64,000 nucleotides of DNA from Planctomycetaceae bacterium (lineage in GTDB: Bacteria > Planctomycetota > Planctomycetia > Pirellulales > Pirellulaceae), in the NCBI GenBank assembly GCA_002723275.1, contig PBNZ01000030.1, forward strand, positions 23,145 to 87,144. Reading direction: 5' to 3'. This document shows positions 37,861-47,137 of the stretch, piece after piece. Both the position numbers and the translations under genes were made by a program. Positions within the stretch are counted from its first letter, which is position 1, and each line of letters begins with the position of its first letter. The notes under the pieces were generated by a model, which did not search any database, had not been told where the DNA came from, and was given only the letters and a program-made list of their open reading frames with translations.

Positions 37861-37924
37861 GCTAACCACGTGAAAACGACGTCTTTTCAACGTTGAAATG
37901 TCTTTTTTGAGAGGGGAATCGATC

Positions 37925-39649
37925 ATGAAGGCAGCATGCTTGTCAGGAACAGTGAGGCAACTGAAAGCTGGCGTAGCGACCGCTGTATTTGCCTGGATGT
38001 TGGTCTCGGTAGCCCATGCCGAGATTCTTCATCAGGAAACCTTCGAGACCGATGGTGACGGTGAGCGTTATGATCTCTTCGACCCTGGCTTTGAATTTAC
38101 CGGCGACTCGGGGCCGGGCATTTGGGGGCTGAATTTTGATGCGGAGCAGATCGGATTGCAACAGAATGCACCGGCCAGGAGAGCAGCGATTCTTTGGAAT
38201 CACGAAATGTTTCCGGAGGTCCCAGCCCCGGAATCGTTAGAAGTGTGGGTTTCCCTCACGGAATGGGCGGTCGACAACAAAGAGGGTGCGAAGATTGGCT
38301 TCTTCCCAGGATATGAATTCACAGAGGGTTCTCTCATCGTTGCCGAAGCGCTTGAGAATGCTGGTTACAACCTGGAAGAGGTGCTTGATCCCGCCGATGT
38401 GCCAACCGATCTCGATGTCTTGATTCACTCCAGCGAATCAGCATCGACTGCTTTTGCGGAACTCAAAACGCCGATTATTTCCTACAGCTCATCAGACCAT
38501 GATGATACCGCGATTGCCGGTATTGGATCGGCCCATGATTTCCTGGATCCCGTTGAGTTAATGGTGCCGGTAGAACATGAGGGGCATCCGGCACTCGGTG
38601 GCAAGACCGGAATGATTCCTTGGACTGCCGAGGAGGCCACGCTACGCGGTATCGGCAAGCTTCATAATGGTGGCAAAGCTATTGCTTTCGCCGAAGATCC
38701 TCTAACTGGAGACGATACTCCTGCCATTTTTGTCATCGAAGAAGGGGACCCGCTGTTGGGTGCCTTTAATCCTGATCCACAAGGCGACGGCTATCTGGTC
38801 GGTGCGGCGCTCAATAAGTTTGGAACGGGCGGAGAACGCACCGTCGACATCGGTCCTATCGATATCGCAGGCAAGTCCGATCTGGCACTCACCGTTGATC
38901 TGGCCGCCACGGCAGCCGACTTTGAGTCGGGTGACTATCTGCGAATCGAAGCAGATATCGATGGTGAAACGGTAGTCCTGGACGAGTTCTGGGGCGTGGA
39001 TGATCCTGGTAGTGATTGCCTCAAAGGCTTGAGCAATGGCGATTTTCCAGGGGAAGAGGGAGACATCTGTCTTCCGGAAACCGACTTTGAGGAATTCACC
39101 TTTGCAGTTCCGTCGGGCAATGAAGTTACACTTCGGTTTGCTCTGCTAAGCACGTGGGGCAACGAGGTTACCGCGATCGACAATATTCGTCTGCATAGCG
39201 GACCGTTGGCCGCGAATCCCGATTTCAATGGCAACGGTGAACTCGATGCGGGTGACCTGGATGAATTGACCGCTGGTATGGCGGCAAACGATCTTGCCTA
39301 CGATCTGACGGAAGATGGAGTCACCGATTATCAAGATCGAGTTAGCTGGGTCCGCGATTCCAAGGGAACGTGGATCGGCGATTCGAATCTTGATGGCGTC
39401 TTCACCAGTTCGGATTTCGTTCTGGTCTTTACCGCTGGAAAATTCGAAACTGGGGATGAAGCCAGTTGGTCCGAAGGCGATTGGGACGGTGACAAATTCT
39501 TTAGCAGTTCTGACTTTGTCGCAGCCTTCATCGATGGTGGTTTCGAAGCTGGTGAACGCAATGCAGTCAGTGTTGTGCCGGAGCCCTCCAGTATTCTCAT
39601 GATCTTCGTGGGAATGGCTTGGCTCTACGGCCGCATGCGTCGGCGTTAA
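37925..39649 (+). CDS. PEP-CTERM surface protein with dockerin-like repeats
   Basis: A 574-residue exported protein. The signal peptide (residues 1-33) ends VSVAHA. The body has a metalloprotein-like acidic beta region of unknown family. Two Ca-binding dockerin-like segments follow: DFNGNGELDAGDLDELTAG with a YDLTEDGVTDYQD partner, and GDSNLDGVFTSSDFVLVF with a GDWDGDKFFSSSDFVAAF partner. The C terminus reads VVPEPSSILMIFVGMAW, then GRMRRR, the PEP-CTERM signal for exosortase-dependent surface sorting. ATG 37925 is preferred because of GAGGGGA upstream; nine residues earlier is an alternative start. It is flanked by a good promoter and a strong terminator, so it is a single-gene transcript. 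Its ligand is unknown. Confidence 0.9.
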   Translation: MKAACLSGTVRQLKAGVATAVFAWMLVSVAHAEILHQETFETDGDGERYDLFDPGFEFTGDSGPGIWGLNFDAEQIGLQQNAPARRAAILWNHEMFPEVPAPESLEVWVSLTEWAVDNKEGAKIGFFPGYEFTEGSLIVAEALENAGYNLEEVLDPADVPTDLDVLIHSSESASTAFAELKTPIISYSSSDHDDTAIAGIGSAHDFLDPVELMVPVEHEGHPALGGKTGMIPWTAEEATLRGIGKLHNGGKAIAFAEDPLTGDDTPAIFVIEEGDPLLGAFNPDPQGDGYLVGAALNKFGTGGERTVDIGPIDIAGKSDLALTVDLAATAADFESGDYLRIEADIDGETVVLDEFWGVDDPGSDCLKGLSNGDFPGEEGDICLPETDFEEFTFAVPSGNEVTLRFALLSTWGNEVTAIDNIRLHSGPLAANPDFNGNGELDAGDLDELTAGMAANDLAYDLTEDGVTDYQDRVSWVRDSKGTWIGDSNLDGVFTSSDFVLVFTAGKFETGDEASWSEGDWDGDKFFSSSDFVAAFIDGGFEAGERNAVSVVPEPSSILMIFVGMAWLYGRMRRR

Positions 39650-39692
39650 TGACCGAAACGGCACCACGATTTTAGGTGTCGTTGAGCTTTCA

Positions 39693-39746
39693 AGCTCGAA
39701 GTCGATTTCGCGGGATTCTCTCGCCGTTCGGCTTCGAGCTTTTTTT
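39693..39746 (+). terminator. Intrinsic terminator after PEP-CTERM gene
   Basis: AGCTCGAAG (39693-39701) and CTTCGAGCT (39732-39740) form a perfect 9-bp stem followed by six more T residues. The 30-nt loop can fold a smaller inner stem. Confidence 0.85.
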
Positions 39747-39802
39747 ACAGGCAAGCGACGCTGCGTTTGCGGCTTCTGCCGCCCGTCAGCGTTGTGAGAA
39801 GA

Positions 39803-40144
39803 TTATGAGGTTTCCTTCTCCGATGTCGACTCAGTCGCGACATCTTCGGTCACCGAAGTTTCAGCCACGGAATCACCGTCTGCCGGTAATTCGAATTTGG
39901 GGGCCGTCGGAGCCTCGTAGTCATCGACGTCCTCATCTTGATATTGAGGAGTCGATGAAGAAGTTGTGGGATAGCGATACGAATGACTGCTAATGTCCAT
40001 CTGCGATTGGATTTCGCTGAGTCCCTGGCGGAACTCCTTGTAACTCGAGCCAAGCGATCGAGCGACTTCGGGTAATCGCTTCCCAAATAACACGACAGCC
40101 ACAATGCCGACAATGATGAGTTCTTGTATGCCTAACCCAAACAT
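39803..40144 (-). CDS. tatA: TatA/TatE family twin-arginine translocase subunit
   Basis: A 113-residue TatA-type protein: one N-terminal membrane span (LIIVGIVAVVLFG) preceded by FGLGIQE, then the amphipathic helix KRLPEVARSLGSSYKEFRQG, and an acidic, Ser/Thr-rich tail. TatA oligomers form the pore that exports folded Tat substrates. ATG 40144 places the FGLG motif at the very N terminus as in the family; an upstream start at 40183 would add 13 residues. It follows a second tatA-like gene by 78 bases on the same strand. TatC is not in the window. Confidence 0.9.
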   Translation of the reverse strand: MFGLGIQELIIVGIVAVVLFGKRLPEVARSLGSSYKEFRQGLSEIQSQMDISSHSYRYPTTSSSTPQYQDEDVDDYEAPTAPKFELPADGDSVAETSVTEDVATESTSEKETS

Positions 40145-40222
40145 AGGTTTCCCAACCAATCGAATGAACTCGTGTGAACACAACGCAACGGTGCGTTGCC
40201 CCTCACCGTGAGATGATCAAGT

Positions 40223-40468
40223 CTACGACTCGTCTTTTTTCGAGTCGTTACTGATCGAGGTTGTCGCCTCTTCAAGTTCTTCCTCGACGCCTTGGACGCC
40301 TTTCTTGAACTCGGTGATGCCTTTGCCAAGCGAACGCATGACGCTCGGTAAACGATTGCCAAACAGCAACAGCAAAATGGCCAGGACGACAATGAGTTCC
40401 AAAGGACCAGGCATGCCGATAAAGGCAAGCAAAGGTTGCATTTGGTCAACAGCGATGAATGTAGACAT
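40223..40468 (-). CDS. Second TatA/TatE family subunit
   Basis: An 81-residue TatA-like protein: FIGMPGPLELIVVLAILLLLFG membrane span, then NRLPSVMRSLGKGITEFKKGV amphipathic helix and a charged tail ending in Lys/Asp/Glu. ATG 40468 is supported by GAGGG upstream; the GTG five codons earlier is less likely. It has an unusually long N-terminal lead of about 20 residues before the membrane span. Together with the downstream paralogue it suggests specialised TatA/TatB-like roles, but this protein lacks features that would assign it to TatB. Confidence 0.88.
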   Translation of the reverse strand: MSTFIAVDQMQPLLAFIGMPGPLELIVVLAILLLLFGNRLPSVMRSLGKGITEFKKGVQGVEEELEEATTSISNDSKKDES

Positions 40469-40776
40469 CAGATTCGCCCTCACACGTAACGAGATCTAAG
40501 GTAGGAGGAAACGTACTGTGCGGCGAAAGCGGGCGACGAACCCAGGTTGGGCGGTGCCAGGACCGACGGTGGTGAGCACGATGAATGATTGACCTTCCTC
40601 GGGTCGCGTGCCCACGTCCCTATTTTAATCCGTAAAAACCTGACCTGTCAAACCGCTTGCCGGCCGCTGTTTGGCGAACTTAACTGCTAAACTTTAGGGG
40701 GTCTGGCTGGAAGCGACGACCGTTTATCCGCCCAGACCATCGATTTCCCCTGAATCAAAAGCTTAAACGGCCTGCA
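40469..40776. other. Divergent intergenic region, no gene
   Basis: This 308-base stretch lies between the divergent tatA-like and alpha-amylase genes. I see no clear promoter hexamers, dyads or RNA structure in it. Confidence 0.4.
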
Positions 40777-40779
40777 GTG

Positions 40780-42657
40780 ATGCTCTGGTTGCGAAAACGT
40801 TTATTCTTGTTCGCCTCGTTTACCACGCTTGTGGTTGCCGCGATTGCTGAGGCACAGGCTGTTTTGCCCCTTGAGTCAGGGCCAGCGACCGTGCCGAGTT
40901 GGGCACAGGAAGCGGTTTGGTATCAGGTTTTTCTTGAACGATTTAGGAATGGTGATTTTTCCAACGATCCCCAGCTTGCGGATCTTAAAGGTGCCTGGCC
41001 CCATCTGCGTCCGGCAGGCTGGCAGCCGACACCTTGGGGGCAGGATTGGTATCGCTTGGAGGCTTGGGCCCAAGCTCGGCAGGATTTTTACCAGACCGTT
41101 TATATGCGTCGCTACGGCGGTGATCTGCAAGGGCTCATCGACCGCTTGGATTACCTTCAGGATCTGGGGGTGACAGCCATCTATCTGAACCCGATCAATG
41201 ATGCGCCTTCCCTGCACAAGTATGACGCACGCAACTATCGCCATATCGATCGTAACTTCGGCCCGGATCCCGCCCGCGATGCGGAACTCATGGCTGCCGA
41301 GGATCCGGCCGACCCTGAAACCTGGCGATGGACGACGGCCGATCGACTTTTCCTCAAGCTGCTCGAACTTGCACACCAACGCGGCATGCGAGTGATCATC
41401 GATTACTCCTGGAATCACACCGGGACGACGTTTTGGGCCTTTCAGGATGTTCGCAAAAGGCAGGCTAATTCTCCTTTCCGTGATTGGTATCGAATAAACG
41501 CGTTTGATGATCCCGATACGACGGAGGATGAGTTCACCTATCGAGGCTGGCACGGTGTTGCTGACTTGCCGGAACTTAATCGGGCGGTGAATCAGGCGGG
41601 TGAAGAGGATTTACATCCAGCCGTAAAACGCCATGTATTTGCCGTCACCCGCCGATGGCTGGATCCCAATGGTGATGGCAATTGCGAAGATGGTGTCGAT
41701 GGGTTTCGCCTGGACGTTGCTGCTGAAATTCCATCTGCCTTTTGGCGAGACTATCGTCGCTTCGTCAAGGAAATCAATCCTGAAGCATTTCTTGTCGGTG
41801 AGATCTGGTGGGAAAAATGGCCCGTTAGTCTCGCCGATCCAGCGCCCTGGTTGCAGGGGGATATGTTTGACTCCGTGATGGACTACCGTTGGTACGCTGC
41901 GGCACGCGGGCTCTTCGCGAATGCGATCCCCAGGGAAACTCCCACGAGCTTCCGGAATCAACTCCTCCAACAGAGCCAAGGTCTCTCCGGCGATACGCAA
42001 CGCGGGTTAATGCGTTTGCTGTCCGGACACGATAGCCCTCGATGTATGACGTCGATTGAAAACCCAGGCCTCTATAAGTATCGAACTGGTTTGAGAGGAG
42101 ATTCAAATTACCGGATTCAGCGACCTGGTTCGGCAGTGCGACGCACGATGAAAACGATGCTGCTCTGCCAGTTTACCTCGGTCGCTGCACCGCAAATTTA
42201 TTACGGTGATGAAGTCGGGATGTGGGGAGCCGACGATCCAGACAATCGAAAACCGATGGTCTGGGCGGACATCGAATACGAAGATGAGGCATCGCATCCC
42301 TTAGGTGATCAACGTACGTCCGATAGAATCCAACCTGATCTGGATTTACACGCTCATGTTCGTCAATTGGCAAAAATGAGAAAGCGTCATGCAGATTTGT
42401 TGGTCTACGGTGACTTTGAGGTTGCTGACGCCAACGATGAGGCGCGGTGGTTTGTTATACGGCGTTGGACCGATGACAAAAATCTTTACGTGATCTTCAA
42501 TTTAAAGCCTGAAACTCGCCCTTATCATCTTCGCAATGTCGACGCTGCAATCGATCTCTTGACGGAGAAAAAGTTGACCGGTCATTCGAAAGCGAAAAAC
42601 TTGTCGATTCGCGTTCCCGGAAATTCTGGCATCGTTGTTCGGGTTACGGAACCTTGA
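40780..42657 (+). CDS. Secreted GH13 alpha-amylase family enzyme
   Basis: A 625-residue glycoside hydrolase of family 13 with an N-terminal signal peptide (about residues 1-26, ending AEAQA). All catalytic regions are present: region I DYSWNH (208-213), region II GFRLDVA with nucleophile Asp312, region III LVGEIWW with acid/base Glu341, and region IV SGHDS with Asp418. The opening VWYQVFLERFRNGD and the IYLNPINDAPSLHKYD loop resemble neopullulanase and cyclomaltodextrinase relatives. DPNGDGNCEDGVDG (295-308) looks like an extra Ca-binding loop. A C-terminal beta domain is present. It probably cleaves alpha-glucans outside the cytoplasm. ATG 40780 or the GTG directly before it may be used. Confidence 0.93.
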   Translation: MLWLRKRLFLFASFTTLVVAAIAEAQAVLPLESGPATVPSWAQEAVWYQVFLERFRNGDFSNDPQLADLKGAWPHLRPAGWQPTPWGQDWYRLEAWAQARQDFYQTVYMRRYGGDLQGLIDRLDYLQDLGVTAIYLNPINDAPSLHKYDARNYRHIDRNFGPDPARDAELMAAEDPADPETWRWTTADRLFLKLLELAHQRGMRVIIDYSWNHTGTTFWAFQDVRKRQANSPFRDWYRINAFDDPDTTEDEFTYRGWHGVADLPELNRAVNQAGEEDLHPAVKRHVFAVTRRWLDPNGDGNCEDGVDGFRLDVAAEIPSAFWRDYRRFVKEINPEAFLVGEIWWEKWPVSLADPAPWLQGDMFDSVMDYRWYAAARGLFANAIPRETPTSFRNQLLQQSQGLSGDTQRGLMRLLSGHDSPRCMTSIENPGLYKYRTGLRGDSNYRIQRPGSAVRRTMKTMLLCQFTSVAAPQIYYGDEVGMWGADDPDNRKPMVWADIEYEDEASHPLGDQRTSDRIQPDLDLHAHVRQLAKMRKRHADLLVYGDFEVADANDEARWFVIRRWTDDKNLYVIFNLKPETRPYHLRNVDAAIDLLTEKKLTGHSKAKNLSIRVPGNSGIVVRVTEP

Positions 42658-42700
42658 TGGGCTTTCGAGCGTCTGGCGGTGGGGGATTGGGGAAATCCGG

Positions 42701-42730
42701 TTCTGAATTTGCGGTGAGTTTTGCTATAAT
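42701..42730 (+). promoter_or_regulatory. Possible promoter upstream of the DUF1549/1553 gene
   Basis: TATAAT (42725-42730) is a perfect -10 box. TTCTGA at 42701-42706 is a weak -35 at 18 bases. Transcription would start about 40 bases before the ATG at 42777, which is preceded by GAGGTGG. Confidence 0.45.
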
Positions 42731-42776
42731 TCGAGCTCTTTAGTTGACATCATGGATTCCAGCCGAGGTGGCCTCA

Positions 42777-45617
42777 ATGGCCGATCGACGAATACTGTTT
42801 GTTGCGATTGGATTCGCGGCTGCAGCCGCATCGGGTTTGGTGCGCGCCGACGAAGCGGCCGACATCGAATTCTTTGAACGAAAGATTCGTCCGGTGCTTG
42901 TGGAGCATTGTTACGAGTGCCATGCGGAATCTTCCGAAGAATTGCAGGGTGACCTGAGACTCGATACACGTGAGGCGATTCGTGCAGGCGGCCCTTCAGG
43001 AGCTGCGGTGACTCCTGGTGAACCGTCTGAAAGCCTCTTGCTCGACGCGATGCGTTATGAGTCGTTCGAGATGCCGCCTCAGGGGAAGTTGCCGGACAAT
43101 GTCATCCGCGACTTTGAGCGTTGGATTGCGAATGGGGCTGTTGACCCACGAGAGGGCAGCGCGCTTGAGAAGCAAGGAGTCGATCTTGAGCAGGGCAGGA
43201 AGTTTTGGGCTTTTCAGCTACTCGACGCAACCGTGCCACAGGGTGCTGAGCTGGATCGCTCCGGAACAACCATCGATCGGTTTATTCGAGCACGTCAGCG
43301 CGAACAAGACTTGAATTCAAATCCTCCGGCTTCACCGGAGATCTTAGTTCGTCGGCTGTTTTTCGACTTAGTGGGCATCCCCCCGACGCCAGCTCAGATT
43401 CGCGACTTCTTAGCAGATGAATCTCCCGATGCTTATTCTCGCCTGGTCGAACGTCTTTTGGCCTCCTCCGAGTTTGGTCAGCATTGGGGGCGACACTGGC
43501 TGGACGTCGTTCGCTATTCCGACTCGAGTGGCGGTGCCCGAACGCGCATCTTTCAGCATGCCTGGCGATATCGTGATTACGTGATTCAGGCATTCAATGA
43601 GGATCGGCCCTACGATCGATTTGTGGCAGAGCAACTAGCCGGCGACCTCATGCCTTATCAGTCTGAGGAACTTCGTCGGCAACAACTCACCGCGACCGGT
43701 TTTCTCGCTCTAGGGCCGACGAATTATGAATTGCAGGACAAAGAGCTCCTGCGAATGGAAGTTGTTGATGAGCAGCTCGATACCTTGGGTCGAGCGATGT
43801 TGGGGATGACCATTGGCTGTGCTCGTTGCCATGATCATAAGTTTGATCCGATTGGTATCGCAGACTATTACGCAATGGCCGGTATTTTTCGAAGCACGAA
43901 AACTTTGAATCATGCCAACGTTTCCAATCCTATCATGCGAGATCTGCCAGTTGCCCCTGAGCATCAGCAGCGACTCGACACGCATACAAAACAAGTGAAG
44001 GCTCTGAAGACCGTTATTGCGGACTTGGAAGCCAAGCTTAAAGGGATCGATTCTCAGTCGTCACCTGCTGTTGCTGCAGATTCCTTGCCAGGCATCGTCG
44101 TCGATAATACCGCGGCAGAGATGATGGGGAGTTGGACGCCTTCCTCGCATACACCTCGCTATGTCGGAGCGGGCTATTTGCATGATCAGAATCAACAGAA
44201 GGGTGATTTGCAGGCGACGTTTGTCGCGCAGATCCCGGTGGCCGGGAACTATGAAATCCGCGTGGCGTATTCGGCGGGCACGAATCGAGCGCCGCGAGTC
44301 CCGGTTGTGATCCAACTTTCCGGTCAGCAGGAGACGGTCTTTGTTGACCAAACGGTGGCTCCACCTATTGATGGCCTGTTTCACTCGCTGGGGCAGTATC
44401 AACTGCAGCAGGGTGAGACGGTGAAGGTCGTCGTACAGAATCGGGGGACGCAAGGCCATGTCATCGTGGATGCGGTTCAATGGTTGAACCTCGCCGCCAA
44501 CGAAAATGATGACGACGGCAATGTTGATCAATCGGCGTCGGAAGTTGCTCTGCAGACTCAAGCTCTCGAAAAACAGCTTGAGGAGCATCGCAGTGAACTT
44601 AAGCGTCTGGAGTCTGCTGCGCCCAAGCCGCCGGATCTCGTCATGTCGGTGCAAGAAGAGGAAGATCCGAAAGACGCGTTCATCTGCATTCGTGGTAATG
44701 TTCATAATCGGGGCGATGATGTCGGACGTGGTTTTTTGCGGGTCGTGAGTCCTGACGGCGATTGGGAAATTGAAGAGAGTGAGAGCGGCCGGCGAGAACT
44801 GGCTGAGTGGATTTGCAGTGACGAGAATCCGCTTGCATCTCGCGTTTTGGCGAACCGAGTCTGGCACCATCTGTTTGGTGACGGCCTCGTAAGAACACCT
44901 GATAATTTTGGCTATACAGGTGAACGTCCCACGCATCCGTTCTTATTGGATTATCTGGCAGTGCGACTCATCGACTCAGGTTGGTCGGTCAAGGCTTTGG
45001 TTCGTGAAGTGGTTCACAGCGAGACTTACCGGCTATCTTCGGAGCGTCATGTACGAGCCGCGGAGATTGATCCCGATAATCGTCTTTTGTTTCGTCAGAA
45101 TCGGCGAAGACTGGCCGCGGAACAAATCCGGGATGCGATCTTGGTTTCCAGTGGCCGGCTTGACCGTCAGATAGGTGGGCCTTCCATCGCCGCCGGCACC
45201 AAAACTGAATTTGGCTATGCCTTTGCGGGATATCGACGGGGCGTTTATGTACCCGTATTTCGAAGTACATTCAGCGATCTTTTTGAAGTCTTTGATGTTG
45301 CCGATCCGAATATTGTGGTGGGGAAACGAAATGTTACCACCCGAGCCTCGCAGGCACTCTTCATGATGAATAGTCCCTTTATCGTCGAGCACGCTTCGCA
45401 TTTAGCCGAGGAAGCCTTGCGGACGGTTAGCTCCGATCAGGAACGCATGAAGTGGCTCTATCGTCGTGTCCTCGGACGCGAGGCGACGGAAAATGAACTC
45501 GTGGAAACTTGGCGGTTTTTCGGGGAATTACAGGAGTCGGGTGCCAGTTCATCCGATTCTTGGACCCTTGTTTCCCAAGCATTGTTTGCCTGTCTGGACT
45601 TTCGTTATATACACTAG
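42777..45617 (+). CDS. Planctomycete cytochrome c / DUF1549 / DUF1553 protein with golvesin-like insert
   Basis: A 946-residue exported protein of the planctomycete-specific family often fused as PSCyt1-PSCyt2-PSD1. Signal peptide about residues 1-24; haem-binding-type CYECH at 45-49 with a distal GEMPP-like [11 protein letters not shown]; then DUF1549 ([10 protein letters not shown] to [12 protein letters not shown], containing a second CxxCH) and C-terminal DUF1553 ([26 protein letters not shown] onward). Between them lies about 120 residues ([15 protein letters not shown] to DAVQWLNL) resembling the golvesin/xly carbohydrate-binding beta sandwich. This insert and a coiled coil precede DUF1553. 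GAGGTGG supports ATG 42777. The downstream DUF1501 gene completes the usual pair. Function in the periplasm is unknown; a role in polysaccharide handling is inferred from such pairs. Confidence 0.93.
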   Translation: MADRRILFVAIGFAAAAASGLVRADEAADIEFFERKIRPVLVEHCYECHAESSEELQGDLRLDTREAIRAGGPSGAAVTPGEPSESLLLDAMRYESFEMPPQGKLPDNVIRDFERWIANGAVDPREGSALEKQGVDLEQGRKFWAFQLLDATVPQGAELDRSGTTIDRFIRARQREQDLNSNPPASPEILVRRLFFDLVGIPPTPAQIRDFLADESPDAYSRLVERLLASSEFGQHWGRHWLDVVRYSDSSGGARTRIFQHAWRYRDYVIQAFNEDRPYDRFVAEQLAGDLMPYQSEELRRQQLTATGFLALGPTNYELQDKELLRMEVVDEQLDTLGRAMLGMTIGCARCHDHKFDPIGIADYYAMAGIFRSTKTLNHANVSNPIMRDLPVAPEHQQRLDTHTKQVKALKTVIADLEAKLKGIDSQSSPAVAADSLPGIVVDNTAAEMMGSWTPSSHTPRYVGAGYLHDQNQQKGDLQATFVAQIPVAGNYEIRVAYSAGTNRAPRVPVVIQLSGQQETVFVDQTVAPPIDGLFHSLGQYQLQQGETVKVVVQNRGTQGHVIVDAVQWLNLAANENDDDGNVDQSASEVALQTQALEKQLEEHRSELKRLESAAPKPPDLVMSVQEEEDPKDAFICIRGNVHNRGDDVGRGFLRVVSPDGDWEIEESESGRRELAEWICSDENPLASRVLANRVWHHLFGDGLVRTPDNFGYTGERPTHPFLLDYLAVRLIDSGWSVKALVREVVHSETYRLSSERHVRAAEIDPDNRLLFRQNRRRLAAEQIRDAILVSSGRLDRQIGGPSIAAGTKTEFGYAFAGYRRGVYVPVFRSTFSDLFEVFDVADPNIVVGKRNVTTRASQALFMMNSPFIVEHASHLAEEALRTVSSDQERMKWLYRRVLGREATENELVETWRFFGELQESGASSSDSWTLVSQALFACLDFRYIH

Positions 45618-45652
45618 GTCAACGTATTGAAGCTAAACCTTCAGGGAAGACC

Positions 45653-47047
45653 ATGAATCGATCATCAACATCCCGACGCGATATGTTGCGGACAACGGCA
45701 TGTGGCTTTGGCTCTTTGGCATTAGCCGGGCTCTGCCGAGACAGTGTGGCGGCTCCGAGCATGGTGGCGAAGGACCCTCATCTGCCACCGAAGGCGAAAC
45801 GCGTGATCTTCTTGTTCATGCAGGGCGGTCCGAGTCAGATCGATACCTATGATCCCAAGCCTCGCCTGGATCGGGATGACGGAAAACAGGTCGAATTCCA
45901 CGTTGCCAGGACTCGTAAGATTACTCCGGAACGTGTCTTCAAGTCTCCTTGGCGCTTTCGTCAGTATGGTGAGTGTGGACAGCCTGTTTCAGAACTCTTT
46001 CCACACATGGCGGAGCATGTGGATGATTACTGTGTCATTCGCAGTATGCATACGGAAGGGGTGGCTCACGGACCGGCGACGTTGTTTTTGCACACCGGTG
46101 CGACCAACCTCGTGAGACCCTCGATGGGAGCCTGGGTCAGTTATGGCTTGGGTACAGAAAATCAAAGTCTGCCTGGCTTTGTCACGATTAGCCCACCTTC
46201 GACTCAGGGTGGACCGCGACTCTATTCCAATGCATTCTTGCCAACGCTCTACCAGGGGACGGCGATTGGACGTGCCGGGACTGGAATTTCCGATGGAAGC
46301 ATTGCCAATTTGCGAAATCAACGCTGGCAGGATGACCAACAGCGAAAGCAGTTGGCATTCTTGAATTCACTCAATCGCCAGCAGATGTTGGAACCGGATG
46401 ATGAGCTCGAAGCGACGATTTCTTCGTTCGAACTTGCTTATCGCATGCAAAGCGAGGCTCCCGCGGTTTTAGATTTGTCGAGTGAGTCTGCCGCAACGAT
46501 GGCTCAATACGGCATCGGGGAACAAGAGACGGATGAGTTCGGTCGGCAATGCTTGCTCGCGCGGCGTATGGCCGAATCAGGCGTGCGATACATTCAGGTC
46601 AATTACGCCGACAACACCAACAACCCCCGCTGGGATCAACATTCTCGAATCAAAGAGCATGAAAAGCACGCCCGTGCGATCGATCAACCGGTGGCGGGCT
46701 TGCTGAAGGATCTCAAGCAACGAGGGTTGCTCGAGGACACGCTCGTTTGGTGGGGTGGGGAGTTTGGAAGGACACCATTTGCGCAGGGACGCGATGGGCG
46801 CGACCACAATCCGCGTGGTTTCACCGTGTGGCTGGCAGGGGGAGGAGTCAAACCCGGCATGGCTTACGGGCAGACCGATGAATTTGGCTATGAGGCGGTT
46901 GAAAATAAGGTCCACATGCACGATCTGCATGCCACCTTGCTCCATCTGATGGGCCTCAATCACAAACAGTTGACCTATCGATACGACGGTCGCGATTTCC
47001 GGCTGACGGACGTCGCGGGACGTGTGGTCACGGATATTATTGCCTAA
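45653..47047 (+). CDS. DUF1501 protein, Tat-exported
   Basis: A 464-residue DUF1501 protein of the alkaline-phosphatase/sulfatase-like fold. The N terminus [20 protein letters not shown] contains the twin-arginine motif SRRDMLR before a hydrophobic stretch, so it should be exported folded by the Tat system. Typical segments are [61 protein letters not shown] and [14 protein letters not shown] with likely metal-binding His and Asp residues. ATG 45653 has AGGGAAG upstream. It starts 35 bases after the DUF1549/1553 stop and is almost certainly co-transcribed. The substrate is unknown. Confidence 0.93.
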   Translation: MNRSSTSRRDMLRTTACGFGSLALAGLCRDSVAAPSMVAKDPHLPPKAKRVIFLFMQGGPSQIDTYDPKPRLDRDDGKQVEFHVARTRKITPERVFKSPWRFRQYGECGQPVSELFPHMAEHVDDYCVIRSMHTEGVAHGPATLFLHTGATNLVRPSMGAWVSYGLGTENQSLPGFVTISPPSTQGGPRLYSNAFLPTLYQGTAIGRAGTGISDGSIANLRNQRWQDDQQRKQLAFLNSLNRQQMLEPDDELEATISSFELAYRMQSEAPAVLDLSSESAATMAQYGIGEQETDEFGRQCLLARRMAESGVRYIQVNYADNTNNPRWDQHSRIKEHEKHARAIDQPVAGLLKDLKQRGLLEDTLVWWGGEFGRTPFAQGRDGRDHNPRGFTVWLAGGGVKPGMAYGQTDEFGYEAVENKVHMHDLHATLLHLMGLNHKQLTYRYDGRDFRLTDVAGRVVTDIIA

Positions 47048-47137
47048 GTTGGGCAGCGTCCTCTTTTGTTTCATGGGAGATCGGTTCGCTTAATGCGCGG
47101 ATCGTCTCGTTGCCGGGGTAATCGTCTGGTTGCCGGG

